Assembly: GCA_007692545.1 (NCBI GenBank)
Contig: REBV01000216.1
Coordinates: 1-34,084, forward strand
Source of the DNA: Puniceicoccaceae bacterium
Lineage (GTDB): Bacteria > Verrucomicrobiota > Verrucomicrobiia > Opitutales > Coraliomargaritaceae
Direction of reading: 5' to 3'
Length of the DNA: 34,084 bases
The translations under genes and the position numbers were made by a program. The notes beneath the pieces were generated by a model. It was not told the DNA's origin. It saw only the letters and a list, made by a program, of their open reading frames with translations, and ran no database searches. Shown here piece by piece: positions 18,226 through 28,196 of the stretch (positions are counted from its first letter, which is position 1; each line of letters starts with the position of its first letter).

Positions 18226-21200
18226 TCTGTTTTTTGCGCAAGCCGCGCATCGAGTGCTTCCCAACGAATTGAGGTGAGTGTGGCGCGGGCGTCTTTGCGG
18301 TGGACGTTGATGACGGATCGGGTGTGGTCACGCAAGAGGCGCATTTCCTTGTCTGGAGTGACGAAGATCGGATGCAGCTGGAAGACCTTGAGCGCATTGA
18401 TGATACGCCGTGCGACCGAGCGGGAGCTTTTTGAGAAAGCTTCGTCGAGTATGATGGTGGCGTGAAGGGGAGCTTGACCTTCGCCGGGGCTGAGTGCGTA
18501 GCAGAGGGAGGCGGACAAAATGTAGCTGGCGATAATTTCTTTCTCCCCTCCGGATCCGCTTTGCGAGCCTTTGAATTTACTGGTGACTTCTTTCGAGCTA
18601 CGGTCGATTTCGGCTCCGTGAAACTCGACGCGGTAGCGAGGATCGAGCAGGGCGCGGGCGTGGAGGGTGTGTTTTTTCTCCACCGCTTCGCGAACGAGGC
18701 GGATGACTTCTTGCAGGGCTTTGAAGTGCTGCTCGCTGTCTTCGTCGCGTCTGAGGTAGGCAGCACGCAGTGTTTTAAGTGCGCGTTGGAGGGTGCGCAG
18801 GCTTTCGTGAGTGACATCCTGCACATCGAGTCGCAGGTAGCGGTCTTGTTTGAAGTCGATCTTTTCCAAGCTGCGGTTGAGTTCGGCGATGCGGTCGCGG
18901 ATTTGTTCGACCTCGTTTGTGATGGTGACCAATAGCTGTGTCACCCCTTGGTCGGACGACTGGTTCAAATAGGCTTGGAAGTCTTTCCGCTTCGCAGGGA
19001 GCGCTTCGTCTTGAAGCACACGCAGGCGCTCCAGGTAGGCGGGAATGTCTCTGAGCTCAGTGCCCGCCTCGGCTAGAGCGCCGGTATCTTGTTGTTTGGC
19101 GAAACCCATTGCGCGAACGAGGTTTTCGGCGATTTTGGCCCGGTGTTTCGTTAGCTGATCATTCGAATTTTCCAGGGCAACAGTTTGCTTTCGCTCATAG
19201 CTGTCGAGCTGTTTTGGAGTGACCTCCGCTGGCCATGGCAGGTGTTCCCGGACCAGTTCGGCCTCTTGGACGGTAAGGCCTTCGGCACGACGTTCGGTCA
19301 TTTGGTCGAGTTGTTCTTGAGCATTTTTGAGGGCTTCCTCCGCCTTGGCATGGTTGCCGATAGACTCACGCTCGATGCCTTGGGCGGTGGACAGTTCCTT
19401 CTCCGCATTTTGGAAAGCTTGGTAAGCTTTCCCCGCGTCGGAGTCTGGATTCTGGAGTCGTTGGAAGCGTTTCACGAGTACATCGAGCGAGTGCTGGGCA
19501 CCCGCGAGATCGATCTGTTCGTATTCGAGTTGGGACAGTTGACTGAGCAGCATTTGGCGGCTGTCCAGCTCGCTGCGTGCTTGTTTGGCGCTGTCGTAGT
19601 CTTTGCGTTTCGTGTCGAGCCTGGGCTTGGTTTCAGCAAGCTGGTGCTCCAGCATGGCGACGCGGTCGCGGTTATCGAAGCCGGTCAACCACCCGTGATC
19701 GAGCGGTTGTTGATCTTTTTTTTCGAAGTAGCGCTTCTTCCCGGAGAGTAGACCTTCGCGCGTGAGGGCATGGGGCGTATGGGCGAGGGCGTCTGGTGAG
19801 TCGACGCAGTGCAAATCGTGGTCGGCCAGAAAGTGCTTGAGTGCTTCGCGCAGTGGATGGTCTTTGAAGTGCAGCTTTCGGGTGAAGCCATCTTCCATGA
19901 ACTGAGCGGTCTTATGCCATTGTGCATCGGCAGCCCAGCAACGGATGTGGAGGCGGAATTGTTGTTGCCCGTTTATCCAGTGGAGCGCTTCCTTGAGCTT
20001 TTCGGCAGGAACGAGTAGACGCAGGCGGTTGCCTCCGAGGGCGCGTTCGATGGCGCCGCGCCAAGCACTTTCCCCGGCTTTCACTTCAATGAGCTCGGCA
20101 ACGAAGGGGAGCTCGCTGGGTGTTAGCCCGATTGCCTCACTCAGTGCTTCGCGCAGTGCCAGGTAGTCGCCCGGAATGTTGGTGTCCGTGCGGCGCTGGG
20201 CTGCTTGGAGTAGCTCGCTTAGTTTTGAATGCTCATCGCTGATTTGGTTCAGTTCCGCACCGAGTTGATTGACACGCTCTTGGGCGGCCTCTTTTTGTCC
20301 ATGACCGCTGTTTTTGAGTCGGGCGACCTCGGTTTGCATGCGGACGAAGCTTTTCGGGCTATTTGCTGCCTCGATCTTGAGATTGGTGCAGAATTGCTGG
20401 TAGTCCTGCAGGGCAGCTTCGCGTCTGCCGCATTCGTGTTTTGAATCTTTAATACGTGCTTTGAGGTCTTCGAGGTTTTGTCCGCCGGCGCGGAGGTAGC
20501 TTTCATGGCAAGTGTTTTTTGCCACTTCCAATTCCTTGGTGAGTGCTTCTGCCTTTTCCAATTTGGCTTTTTCCTTCTCGAGTCGGGCACTGAGGGCTTC
20601 GACTTCCGTTGTCCATAGCCGGTGTCCGTTTTCAGCCACCCAAGTCGGTAGCAGGCGTTTGAGTTTTTCGAATCGATTTAGTTCGCTCAAGCATTCGGTG
20701 AGCGACTTGTGGCCGCTTTGCACGGGGAGCAGCGAGCGCTCTTGCCTTTGTGCAGTCAGGAGTTCCTCGTGGATCTCGGTCAAGCGGTCGAAGTCGCCCA
20801 CAACCTCCGCCGCGCGGTCGAATTGGGAACGATCATCCAAGACCAGTTCACGGAAAATTTCGTCGATGCTGTTAAGCTGCTTTAGGCCTGCTGCCCGGTT
20901 GAGGAGCGCGAAGGCGTTGTCACTCACTTCGAAGAAACTACGCACGCGGGCGAGGAAGCCTGTTTTGCCTCCGGTCGAAGCATCATAAACTTGTGCGCTT
21001 TCATTACTGTCGTTGATGCGTTGTTTGAGGCGACGCAGTCCGCCCTCGTTGTGGAGTGTTAGCCAGTCTTCCAGCCCCTGTTCCGGATCGCGACTGAAGA
21101 TCCATGCGCGTTTTAAGTCTGTTGCAGAAAATCCGTTTCCATCGATCCAGAGTATGCCGCCTAGCCGAACGGTTTCGGTTTCGTTGAGGTAGGTGGCGCA

Positions 21201-21536
21201 GATGCCGGTCACGGTTTTTCCCCGGCGTGAGATGTGCGATGCATCGCCGCTGTCGTTGCCCGATCCGATGACGCCGCGAACGTAAGAAACGAGATCGCGG
21301 TCACTCTCGTGGCCGCCGGTCGAGGCGAGATTGTATTTCGGCCGGGCAGCGAGCAGGGTGATGTAGGCGTCGATCAAAGTGGTCTTGCCGCTGCCTGTTT
21401 TTCCGATTACGGCTGTGCCCTCGGGGTCGATGGCAGCGCGGTGGAGGCCGCTGAATGGACCCCAGTTGTAAAGGTCGATTTGCGAGAGTCGGAAGGCGGA
21501 GCGTTCGACTTGAAAGAGTTGTCCGGGATCAGTCAT
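18222..21536 (-). CDS. jetC: Wadjet SMC-like ATPase JetC
   Basis: The protein has 1104 residues from the ATG at 21536 (MTDPGQLFQV), overlapping the jetB stop by 8 bp. An ABC/SMC head is split by a long coiled coil: Walker A AVIGKTGSGKTT at about 43-53, signature SGSGGEKEIIASY and Walker B ATIILDEAFSK near the C-terminus. The Glu/Lys-rich middle is the coiled-coil arm with a hinge-like globule around the DLHCVDSPDALAHTPH segment. Related to MukB, it is the loop-extruding motor that measures plasmid size. The tight overlaps with jetB and jetD fit translational coupling. Confidence 0.95.
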   Translation of the reverse strand: MTDPGQLFQVERSAFRLSQIDLYNWGPFSGLHRAAIDPEGTAVIGKTGSGKTTLIDAYITLLAARPKYNLASTGGHESDRDLVSYVRGVIGSGNDSGDASHISRRGKTVTGICATYLNETETVRLGGILWIDGNGFSATDLKRAWIFSRDPEQGLEDWLTLHNEGGLRRLKQRINDSNESAQVYDASTGGKTGFLARVRSFFEVSDNAFALLNRAAGLKQLNSIDEIFRELVLDDRSQFDRAAEVVGDFDRLTEIHEELLTAQRQERSLLPVQSGHKSLTECLSELNRFEKLKRLLPTWVAENGHRLWTTEVEALSARLEKEKAKLEKAEALTKELEVAKNTCHESYLRAGGQNLEDLKARIKDSKHECGRREAALQDYQQFCTNLKIEAANSPKSFVRMQTEVARLKNSGHGQKEAAQERVNQLGAELNQISDEHSKLSELLQAAQRRTDTNIPGDYLALREALSEAIGLTPSELPFVAELIEVKAGESAWRGAIERALGGNRLRLLVPAEKLKEALHWINGQQQFRLHIRCWAADAQWHKTAQFMEDGFTRKLHFKDHPLREALKHFLADHDLHCVDSPDALAHTPHALTREGLLSGKKRYFEKKDQQPLDHGWLTGFDNRDRVAMLEHQLAETKPRLDTKRKDYDSAKQARSELDSRQMLLSQLSQLEYEQIDLAGAQHSLDVLVKRFQRLQNPDSDAGKAYQAFQNAEKELSTAQGIERESIGNHAKAEEALKNAQEQLDQMTERRAEGLTVQEAELVREHLPWPAEVTPKQLDSYERKQTVALENSNDQLTKHRAKIAENLVRAMGFAKQQDTGALAEAGTELRDIPAYLERLRVLQDEALPAKRKDFQAYLNQSSDQGVTQLLVTITNEVEQIRDRIAELNRSLEKIDFKQDRYLRLDVQDVTHESLRTLQRALKTLRAAYLRRDEDSEQHFKALQEVIRLVREAVEKKHTLHARALLDPRYRVEFHGAEIDRSSKEVTSKFKGSQSGSGGEKEIIASYILSASLCYALSPGEGQAPLHATIILDEAFSKSSRSVARRIINALKVFQLHPIFVTPDKEMRLLRDHTRSVINVHRKDARATLTSIRWEALDARLAQKTE

Positions 21537-22284
21537 CGATGGAATCTTCCTTTGAGGCACTGCTGACATCGGCACCTGCTGTTGGGTGTGTTTCGGCAAG
21601 TTGCCTGAAATGCTGGAGTAGGAGCGTTAATTGCTCGGGGTTGGAGAGGTGGACGATGATGGGTCGAATGTTGATTTGGTTTTCCTTGTCCAGACGGCTC
21701 ACGATGCCGTGCTTATATAGGCTATCGATTAGATTGGTGAGCCGGTTGTGGTCACGTTGTTCGCTGCCGGAGGTGCCGAGATAGAGATCGAGTTGGGCGC
21801 GTAATTCGTCGGCATCAATTCGGGCACCGTCTGCGCCGATCCCGCAGTCTTGTTCGTAGGCCATTTGTATTTGGCGTAAGATGGCGACGAGTAACGACTG
21901 CTCTGTGGTGAAGCGTTGACGGCGCACGAGCGGATGTTGCCACGCCTCGTCGCTGTTTTCGGCGGCGTGGGATGGGATCGCTAGAAAAGCAAGGCCTCGT
22001 GGCTCGTCGAAGCGTAATTCGAAGTCGAGTGGTTCTAGAATGGAGGCGATGGCGGTTTGGTCGCGCAGTAGGCGGCGGTAGATATTGGGCTTTAACTTGT
22101 GTTCAACGAGCCCTTGTCGGACGAGTTCCTGCGCGGCGGCTTTGATCGGCTCGGGAGTCGAGGTGTCGGCACCCGGCGCTGTTTCCGGCATTTCCAGCGG
22201 ATTGGTTGCGGCTATGTCGGCATGATCGGGTTCCGGCGTTTCGTCCGGTTGCGGGTTGATTCGTTGATCGAAGTAATCGTCCAT
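21529..22284 (-). CDS. jetB: Wadjet subunit JetB (DUF4194, MukE-like)
   Basis: The protein has 251 residues. After an acidic, disordered-looking N-terminus come AAQELVRQGLVEHKLKPNIY, LDFELRFDEPRGLAFL and LVRRQRFTTEQSLLVAILRQ. These are typical of DUF4194 winged-helix KITE proteins. JetB joins the kleisin JetA to the JetC head. The gene lies 3 bp after jetA and overlaps jetC. Confidence 0.92.
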   Translation of the reverse strand: MDDYFDQRINPQPDETPEPDHADIAATNPLEMPETAPGADTSTPEPIKAAAQELVRQGLVEHKLKPNIYRRLLRDQTAIASILEPLDFELRFDEPRGLAFLAIPSHAAENSDEAWQHPLVRRQRFTTEQSLLVAILRQIQMAYEQDCGIGADGARIDADELRAQLDLYLGTSGSEQRDHNRLTNLIDSLYKHGIVSRLDKENQINIRPIIVHLSNPEQLTLLLQHFRQLAETHPTAGADVSSASKEDSIDD

Positions 22285-22287
22285 CAG

Positions 22288-23859
22288 TTATTCTATGTTT
22301 TCGCGTATAATGTCGGCTAGGGCATTTGCTTGAAGCTCCACGCGTGGAAAGAAAAATCGTGTGTTCTCATCCTCAGTGTCTGTGGGGAGTATGACGCATT
22401 CTTCCTCCTCGCCAAAGGGCAATTCGCTTTCACGGGCAAGGTTTAGCCAGAAGTTGAGCGTCTCGAGATCATACTCCGGTGGTAGGGCTTCGGCTAAGTC
22501 AGCTACGGTTTTGGGTGTTTTTTGTGCGCTCAGCCAAGCCAATGTTTTCTCGTAGAGAGCGACGCGGTCGAGTTCGCGGTTACTCTCGAGGTAGCTTTCT
22601 TCCAGCGCGTCGAGTGCGCCTTTCTGTTCTTCCAGGTTGAGGATGATGGCCTCGTCGTCGTCCAGTGATTTGTAGATGATACGCTCCGGCGCGGGCACCT
22701 GACCTAGGCCCGGCGCGATGGGGTAGAGGGGTGCAGGGGTGCGGCGGACGTTTTGTTGTGACCAGTCGATCTTGAGGACGGTTTCGGCAATTTCGTCGAG
22801 TAGTTTGCCCACACGATGGTGCTCGCCAGCAAGTCCGGTTTTGATGAAGCCGCGCACGTCCTTTTCGCTGCGGGCACGGGCGCGCATGACGTTTTCTGAT
22901 TCATCAATTAGGCGTGAGACGAGGGAGCGCAGCTCACTCGCTTGCTCGGGTGATAATGCCGCAGCGCAACCTTCGAAGTCCAGCAGCCGCCGTATACGGT
23001 GACGCATTTTGTCCAGCTCGTTGCTGCGGGCGATCTGTTCGTAGAACCCGCTGAAGACTTGCCCTTCCGGTGTGCGAACCAGTGCTTCGTTGGCCGAAAG
23101 TAGGCGCTGGACGACTTGACCGCGATTATTATCGTCGCGTATAATCGATTGGCGCAGTTCGTGGTCGGCCTCTCGGTAGGAATCCTCAACACGGCGGAAA
23201 TCGGCTCGTAGGCTGGTGGCGAGGCTGTAAACCTCTCGTATTTCCTGACCGGCCTGCTCACCTTCCAAGACTTCGAAGTCACCGCTTTGCACTTTTGCCA
23301 GTTCTGCCTCCAGTTCATTGATCTTCTGTTTGAGGTAATCGCTGCGCTTTTCTTTGTCCGGATTCATTCGGGCTTCAAGCGTTTCGATTCGTTGCTGCAC
23401 GGTAGCCAAGCGTGAGGCGGTCGAAGTCATCATGCGCTCGCGGATGCTTTCGACGAAGCGGAAAGCACTTTGCAGTGCATCTGTGGCGAAGACGAGTCCC
23501 CCGCGCTCTACGAGCAGGCCTTTTCGAATCCATTCGCGTATTTCCTTGCGGGCGAGTGCGGGAAAGTCGTCGTTATGGATGTCGAAGTCCGGGTTGTTGG
23601 CATGGGCGGTCAGTAGCTTGGTCAATGCCGTGCGTGCATCTTCGAGCGGAATCTCACCGCCTGCATCTTTAAAGAGTGGTTTCAGGCAGCCGATGATCAA
23701 GGGAGCGCGGTGTGCTGCAAGGAGTTGCCAGGCTGGGTGTTGCTGGCGGTCGAGTATAAGTTCGCTCGTCGCCATGGTAGCCTCGGGGCTATCTGTAGCT
23801 ATGCGCGACGAGCTTGGCTGTGGACGAGCAAAAAGGTCGGGCTGTGCGGCTTTAGGCAT
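22288..23859 (-). CDS. jetA: Wadjet subunit JetA (DUF3375, kleisin)
   Basis: The protein has 523 residues from the ATG at 23859, which has AAGG nine bases upstream. An ATG at 23775 with GAGG is the other candidate and begins at the conserved part. HPAWQLLAAHRAPLIIGCLK is the characteristic DUF3375 N-terminus. A helical middle (RRVEDSYREADHELRQSI) and a C-terminal winged-helix part follow. JetA is the kleisin that closes the SMC ring. DUF3375 with DUF4194 and DUF3322/DUF2220 partners matches type I Wadjet. The gene is 161 bp downstream of the SNF2 helicase gene. Confidence 0.93.
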   Translation of the reverse strand: MPKAAQPDLFARPQPSSSRIATDSPEATMATSELILDRQQHPAWQLLAAHRAPLIIGCLKPLFKDAGGEIPLEDARTALTKLLTAHANNPDFDIHNDDFPALARKEIREWIRKGLLVERGGLVFATDALQSAFRFVESIRERMMTSTASRLATVQQRIETLEARMNPDKEKRSDYLKQKINELEAELAKVQSGDFEVLEGEQAGQEIREVYSLATSLRADFRRVEDSYREADHELRQSIIRDDNNRGQVVQRLLSANEALVRTPEGQVFSGFYEQIARSNELDKMRHRIRRLLDFEGCAAALSPEQASELRSLVSRLIDESENVMRARARSEKDVRGFIKTGLAGEHHRVGKLLDEIAETVLKIDWSQQNVRRTPAPLYPIAPGLGQVPAPERIIYKSLDDDEAIILNLEEQKGALDALEESYLESNRELDRVALYEKTLAWLSAQKTPKTVADLAEALPPEYDLETLNFWLNLARESELPFGEEEECVILPTDTEDENTRFFFPRVELQANALADIIRENIE

Positions 23860-24029
23860 GCGCGGCATCCTTACGGTTCATTGCAGAAGCGCAATTCTTG
23901 AATGTAGCGGACGTCTGCTCGGCGGATGGCCGCCGGTGTGAGTGAATGAAGCATCCGTAAAATTCTGTTTTTGCATTTCAGGAAATGACTCCCTGTTATA
24001 GGGGTAGGACACAAGCTGGAAGCTCGCGA

Positions 24030-26755
24030 CTACTTTTCCGGCGGCTGGGCGAGGGTGGCGAATTTGGCGAAGCTGGCGGCGAGGCTTTGTAGGCTTTCCT
24101 CGTCGGGAAGGGTGAGCTGTAGGGTGGGGCGGCCCTCTTTGTCGCGGGTGACGCATTGGTTGAGGCCTTCACTGAATTGCCTTTGTAGTGCGGCTTGTGT
24201 TTTGTCGGCTTGTGGGGCTTTCGATTCGGGGAGGAGTTTTTCCAAAAAGGCGAAGGCAGCTGTGAGCATCTGGCCGCCGCTGGCGGCAAGTTCGCTCCGG
24301 CGGGATTGGAGGGCGGCCTCGGTTTCGGCGCGTTGGCTTTCATCGGCATTGGCGTCGGGTTCGGCGCCGAGGAGGATTTCGAGGCGGCGCTTGAGTTCTT
24401 CCATCCCGCTTTCGAGGGCGACGCTGTCGGTCTCGGAGTCCATGTCAAGGGCGGCGAGGGCGAGTTCTTTTTTGGCCGAAAGGGTGTCGAGGAGGCGCTC
24501 TTCGAGGGTGTCTTCAGTCACGAGGATATAGACCTGGACGGGGCGCTTTTGCCCCATGCGGTGGGCGCGGGCGATGCGTTGTTCGAGGATGGCGGGGTTC
24601 CAGGGCAGGTCGACGTTGATCACGGTGTCGGCGGCCTGAAGGTTGAGCCCGGTCGAACCGGCGTTGGTCATAATTATGAAGCGGCAGGCGGGATCGCTCT
24701 GGAAAGTTTTGACGAGTTGCTGGCGTTTCTTTTGCGGCACCTGACCGTCGAGGCGGACGTAGCCGGCGCCGACTGCGTCTAACTGTTCTTCGATTAAGTT
24801 CAGCATTTGTGTCCATTCGGAGAAAACGACGACTTTGCGCTCGGGTTCGGCATGGAGTTGCCCGATCAGCTCAGCGAGTTTTTCGAGTTTGCTGGAGTAG
24901 CCGGGGCGTTGCTTGTCGACGAGGGTGGTGCTGTCGGCCGCCATGCGGCACATGAGGAGGGCGCGTTGCAGGCGGATGAAATCCATCTCGGTGAGGTAGC
25001 TTTTCCGGGTGATGGAGGCGACAGTCTGGGCGTGGACGGCATGGAGTTCGGCCTGCTCCTCGGTGGCGGGGATGCGTATGAACTGCGTGGTGCGCGGGGG
25101 GAGTTCGCCGAGCACGGCGTCGCGGGTGCGGCGCAGAAGGATCGGCGCAATGCGTTTGCGCAGCTGGTCGAGGTTTTCTCGATGGCGGTGACTTTGCCGT
25201 CTTCGTTGACCACGCGGTGCTGGTTGAAAAAGCGGTAGGCGGGCCCGAGCCTTTGGTCATCGATGAACTCGACGACGGAGTAGAGCTCGTCGATGCGGTT
25301 CTCCATCGGGGTGCCCGTCAGAACGAGGGCGAAGGGGGAGCGTAGGGCTTTGATCACGCGGCTGGTTTTTGCCTCCCAGTTTTTAATGCGTTGGCCTTCG
25401 TCGAGAATAATCAGATCCCACTGGCAGGCTTCGATCGCGAGGATATCTTTCATCACCTGCTCGTAGTTGCAAATGGTGAAAAAGGCATCGTTGGCGTATT
25501 GCTCGGGGCGCTCGGCGGCGGCACCGAGGACTTGCTGGGCGCTGAGGTCGGAGAAGCGCTCGATTTCGGTCTGCCACTGCGACTTGAGGGAGGCAGGGCA
25601 GATGACGAGGACTTTACGGATGTTGGCCTCTTCGCGCAGGTAGGCGGCGGTGCCGATGCCTTGGATGGTTTTGCCGAGTCCCATGTCGTCGGCGAGGATG
25701 GCGCGGCAGGCACCGGCGGCGAAGGCGATGCCGTCGAGTTGGTAGGGGAGCAGTTCGGTCTTGAGGAGGCTTTTACGGAGCGGATGTTTGGTGGGGTTTT
25801 TGCGTATAGCGGCGGTTTTGGTTTCAAGGTGGTGGTGTAGCAGGATGGCCTGAATCCAGCTTTCGGCGTCGGGGTAAATACGCACTTCGTGGCCTTCGGC
25901 TTCGATCTGGCGGATGAGTTCGAGGAGCTGGTGGACGGCCTCGGGCGTGGCGGGGTCGGGCAGGGCGTCGTAGGCTTTGAGACGGGCGCGGGTCTTCATC
26001 CGCAGCTTCATCTTTTCCGGGCGCAGGAGGCGGGGGAGAATATGTTCCCCGTAGCTAAGGGCGATGGCGAATTCGCGCTGGACGTGGGGGCGGGCGCGTT
26101 CGGCGGTGGTGAACTTGCGCTGGATGTGGGCTTGGAGTTTGATCAGGTGTTTGCAGGTGCCGAGCTGGTTGGTTTTGAAATCGCGGCAACTGCAAAAAGC
26201 GTCGCCCGGCTCGAAGCTGCGGTAGGCCGCGCGGTAAGTTTTGCCAGACTGGTGGTTGTAGATTGTGTAGTCGGCCCAAGGCGTTTCCGGCTCTTGGCTT
26301 TCGATCCGCATGCGCTCTTCTTTGGCGCGCTTTTCACGTTGGGCCAGCGCGTAAGTGATCAGTGAGTCGGGATCGAGTGATTCCCAGGGCGGCTCCTCGC
26401 CCGGCGGGATGGAGAGTCCGAGCTCGAGCTTGTTATTGAGGATAAGATTGAGAACGGCCCCTTGCAGTTCGCCGTCTTGCTCGCAAGGCGTGCAACTAAT
26501 TTGCAGGCGCTTGCGTTTGTGGTCGGAGAGGTCGAGGGTAACAGCGGCGACGCGCTTGCCCTTGATCGCTGCCGGGAAGCGAACCCGCATGCGTTTGGTA
26601 CCGAGCTTCACTTGCGCCGGAATGTTGATTTCGTAGCGGCGACCTTCGTTGAGCAGTCGCTTGGCATCGGCGCCGAGGAGTTTTTCAGCCCGCTTCAGGT
26701 TCAGGCGGGAGAGGTGATCGTGGAGCTTGAGTTGTTTGGCGGGTTTGGTGGCCAT
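24030..26755 (-). pseudogene. SWIM-SNF2 helicase, frameshifted at 25174-25177
   Basis: Two minus-strand frames join into one helicase of about 908 codons. The first (26755 downward) has a SWIM zinc finger (CSCRDFKTNQLGTCKHL), Walker A ADDMGLGKTIQG, LIILDEGQRIKN and LVLTGTPMENRIDELYS. It then derails after VTAIEKTSTS. The second frame carries the rest: MLGELPPRTTQFIRIP, VVVFSEWTQMLNLIEEQ, TNAGSTGLNLQAADTVI and QRIARAHRMGQKRPVQVY. Adding one A to the AAAA run gives VTAIEKNLDQLRKRIAPILL, which restores the family pattern. The shift may be a real mutation, a sequencing error, or slippage. The gene sits directly before jetA on the same strand and may belong to that operon. Confidence 0.85.
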
Positions 26756-26962
26756 AGTATTTTTCGGAATTCAGATGGTAAAGGAAGCAAAGCGCTAATC
26801 TGTGAGGATGGCTGGCATTCTGGCAAGCCGAACACAAGATCGTGAAGTCCTTTTTTGCCCCGTTCACGGCCAGGAGCTTGAGAGTATCCATTTGCTGCCG
26901 CGCGGATTTGTTATTTTTGCTTAGCTTGCAAATTCGTACTAAAAATGTGAACAAGCCAAAAA

Positions 26963-26991
26963 AAAGCTCTGCGGAAAATCCGCAGAGCTTT
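26963..26991 (-). terminator. Strong intrinsic terminator of the cysteine-rich protein gene
   Basis: A 13-bp perfect stem AAAGCTCTGCGGA-AAA-TCCGCAGAGCTTT is flanked on the low-coordinate side by a run of A. On the minus strand that is a hairpin followed by a U-tract. It starts 25 bp after the stop of the 27016-27504 gene. Confidence 0.9.
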
Positions 26992-27015
26992 GTCAAATTG
27001 GGACTGAACAGTCGT

Positions 27016-27504
27016 TTAAGCTAGCAACTCAGCATTGACCGAGAAGCTGGACTTCTTATCACCTTTGTCGCCGCAGGTCTTGTCACCACAGCCTGTGCTG
27101 GCAAGGAGGGAATCAGAAACCGCTAATTCACACTTGGTTTCTTTCTTCTTTTTGTCACCGCAGCTTTTTTCGCCGCACTCTGCGCTGGCAACCAGGGAAT
27201 CAGAAACCGTCAATTCACACTTGGTTTCCTTTTTCTTTTTGTCACCGCAGCTTTTTTCACCACACTCAGCGCTGGCAACTAGGGAATCGGAAACCGTCAA
27301 TTCACACTTGGTTTCCTTTTTCTTTTTGTCGCTGCAGCTTTTTTCACCGCACTCTGAGCTGGCAACGGTGATTGCAGCTTCGCTGAATTCAGTTTTGGTG
27401 TCTTTTTTGTCTTTGTCACCGCCGCTACCAGGGCAGCAAGTGGTGCCCGCATAGGCGAGTGAAGCGGATAAAGCAAGAATTGCAGTTAAGAGTATTTTTT
27501 TCAT
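27016..27504 (-). CDS. Secreted Cys/Lys-rich tandem-repeat protein
   Basis: The protein has 162 residues. The signal peptide MKKILLTAILALSASLAYAG is followed by TTCCPGSGGDKDKK. Then come about three 29-residue repeats of the form SAECGEKSCGDKKKKETKCE-LTVSDSLVA, and a diverged final unit with TGCGDKTCGDKGDKK. Each unit has three cysteines, four to five lysines and a Ser-rich linker. The regular cysteines point to metal binding or disulfide formation outside the cytoplasm, but no known family was recognised. The gene has its own strong terminator. The next gene upstream on the same strand is a peroxiredoxin, so a redox or metal-stress context is possible. Confidence 0.8.
   Translation of the reverse strand: MKKILLTAILALSASLAYAGTTCCPGSGGDKDKKDTKTEFSEAAITVASSECGEKSCSDKKKKETKCELTVSDSLVASAECGEKSCGDKKKKETKCELTVSDSLVASAECGEKSCGDKKKKETKCELAVSDSLLASTGCGDKTCGDKGDKKSSFSVNAELLA
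27110..27370. repeat. 87-bp tandem repeat x3 inside the Cys-rich gene
   Basis: Units begin at 27110, 27197 and 27284, exactly 87 bp apart, each starting GAATC(A/G)GAAACC. The copies are close but not identical, so the array is not brand new. Expansion or contraction by whole units keeps the frame. Confidence 0.85.
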
Positions 27505-27667
27505 ATGAGGAGTGTTTTATCGGGTTTCTGTTGGTTGATTATTGTTTTTGAGATTTAGATGCCTCGGTATTGAGAGATTTTAGCCTCACATTTGTTCCCG
27601 AAAGTTTTAAAAGATTATATTTATTGCAAGTTAGCCTTCTATCTACCCAGGCAAGGTGTGTTCAAAT

Positions 27668-28159
27668 TTATAATTTGTCAAGGGCCGCCAGGACATCGGC
27701 TGCCTGATCCGAGGTGGATGCCTTGAGGTCGCGCCAAATGAGCACCCCATCTCGAAAGATGTAGGCTTGTCGACTCCAGCGCCCTTTGCCAAAGGCGTCT
27801 GCCAGGGCTCCCTCGGTGTCGGCCAGGAGTGTGAAGGGAAGGTTGTGTTTTTCGCGAAAGGCAGCCTGGGTTTCGGCTGCGTCGGAAGAAACGCCAAAGA
27901 TACGGACATCGCGTGCACTGAGCTCGTCCCAGGCATCGCGCAAGCTGCAGGCCTGCCTGGTGCAGCCTGGAGTCATCGCCTTCGGATAGAAAAACACCAG
28001 CGTGGTGCCAGTAGCCAGCGCTTCTCCGAAATCAATGGACGTGCCGTCGTCGATGACCGCTTGCACCTGTGGGGCGGGACTGCCGATCGCAAGCGGTGCG
28101 GCGTGAAGAAATGATTGAAAGAGAGAGAAGACCATAAGTGTTTTGAAAAGCATTTTCAT
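27668..28159 (-). CDS. Exported Bcp/AhpC-TSA-type peroxiredoxin
   Basis: The protein has 163 residues. A signal sequence (MLFKTLMVFSLFQSFLHAAP) precedes a thioredoxin-like peroxiredoxin domain. In FYPKAMTPGCTRQACSLRD the first Cys is the peroxidatic residue and the second, five residues on, is the resolving Cys of atypical 2-Cys Bcp enzymes. FGVSSDAAETQAAFREKHNL, then PFTLLADTEGALADAFGK complete the fold. It reduces hydrogen or organic peroxides. Most Bcp enzymes are cytoplasmic, so export is a variation, seen also in other envelope-rich bacteria. It lies 163 bp upstream of the Cys-rich repeat gene on the same strand. Confidence 0.9.
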   Translation of the reverse strand: MKMLFKTLMVFSLFQSFLHAAPLAIGSPAPQVQAVIDDGTSIDFGEALATGTTLVFFYPKAMTPGCTRQACSLRDAWDELSARDVRIFGVSSDAAETQAAFREKHNLPFTLLADTEGALADAFGKGRWSRQAYIFRDGVLIWRDLKASTSDQAADVLAALDKL

Positions 28160-28196
28160 AGTCTCATGATCGCTGAATGAGCTGAAGGCTTACAGT

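Noticed and set aside
26685-26996. 103-codon minus-strand ORF over the terminator
   Set aside because: It runs through the terminator hairpin and into the helicase start in another frame.
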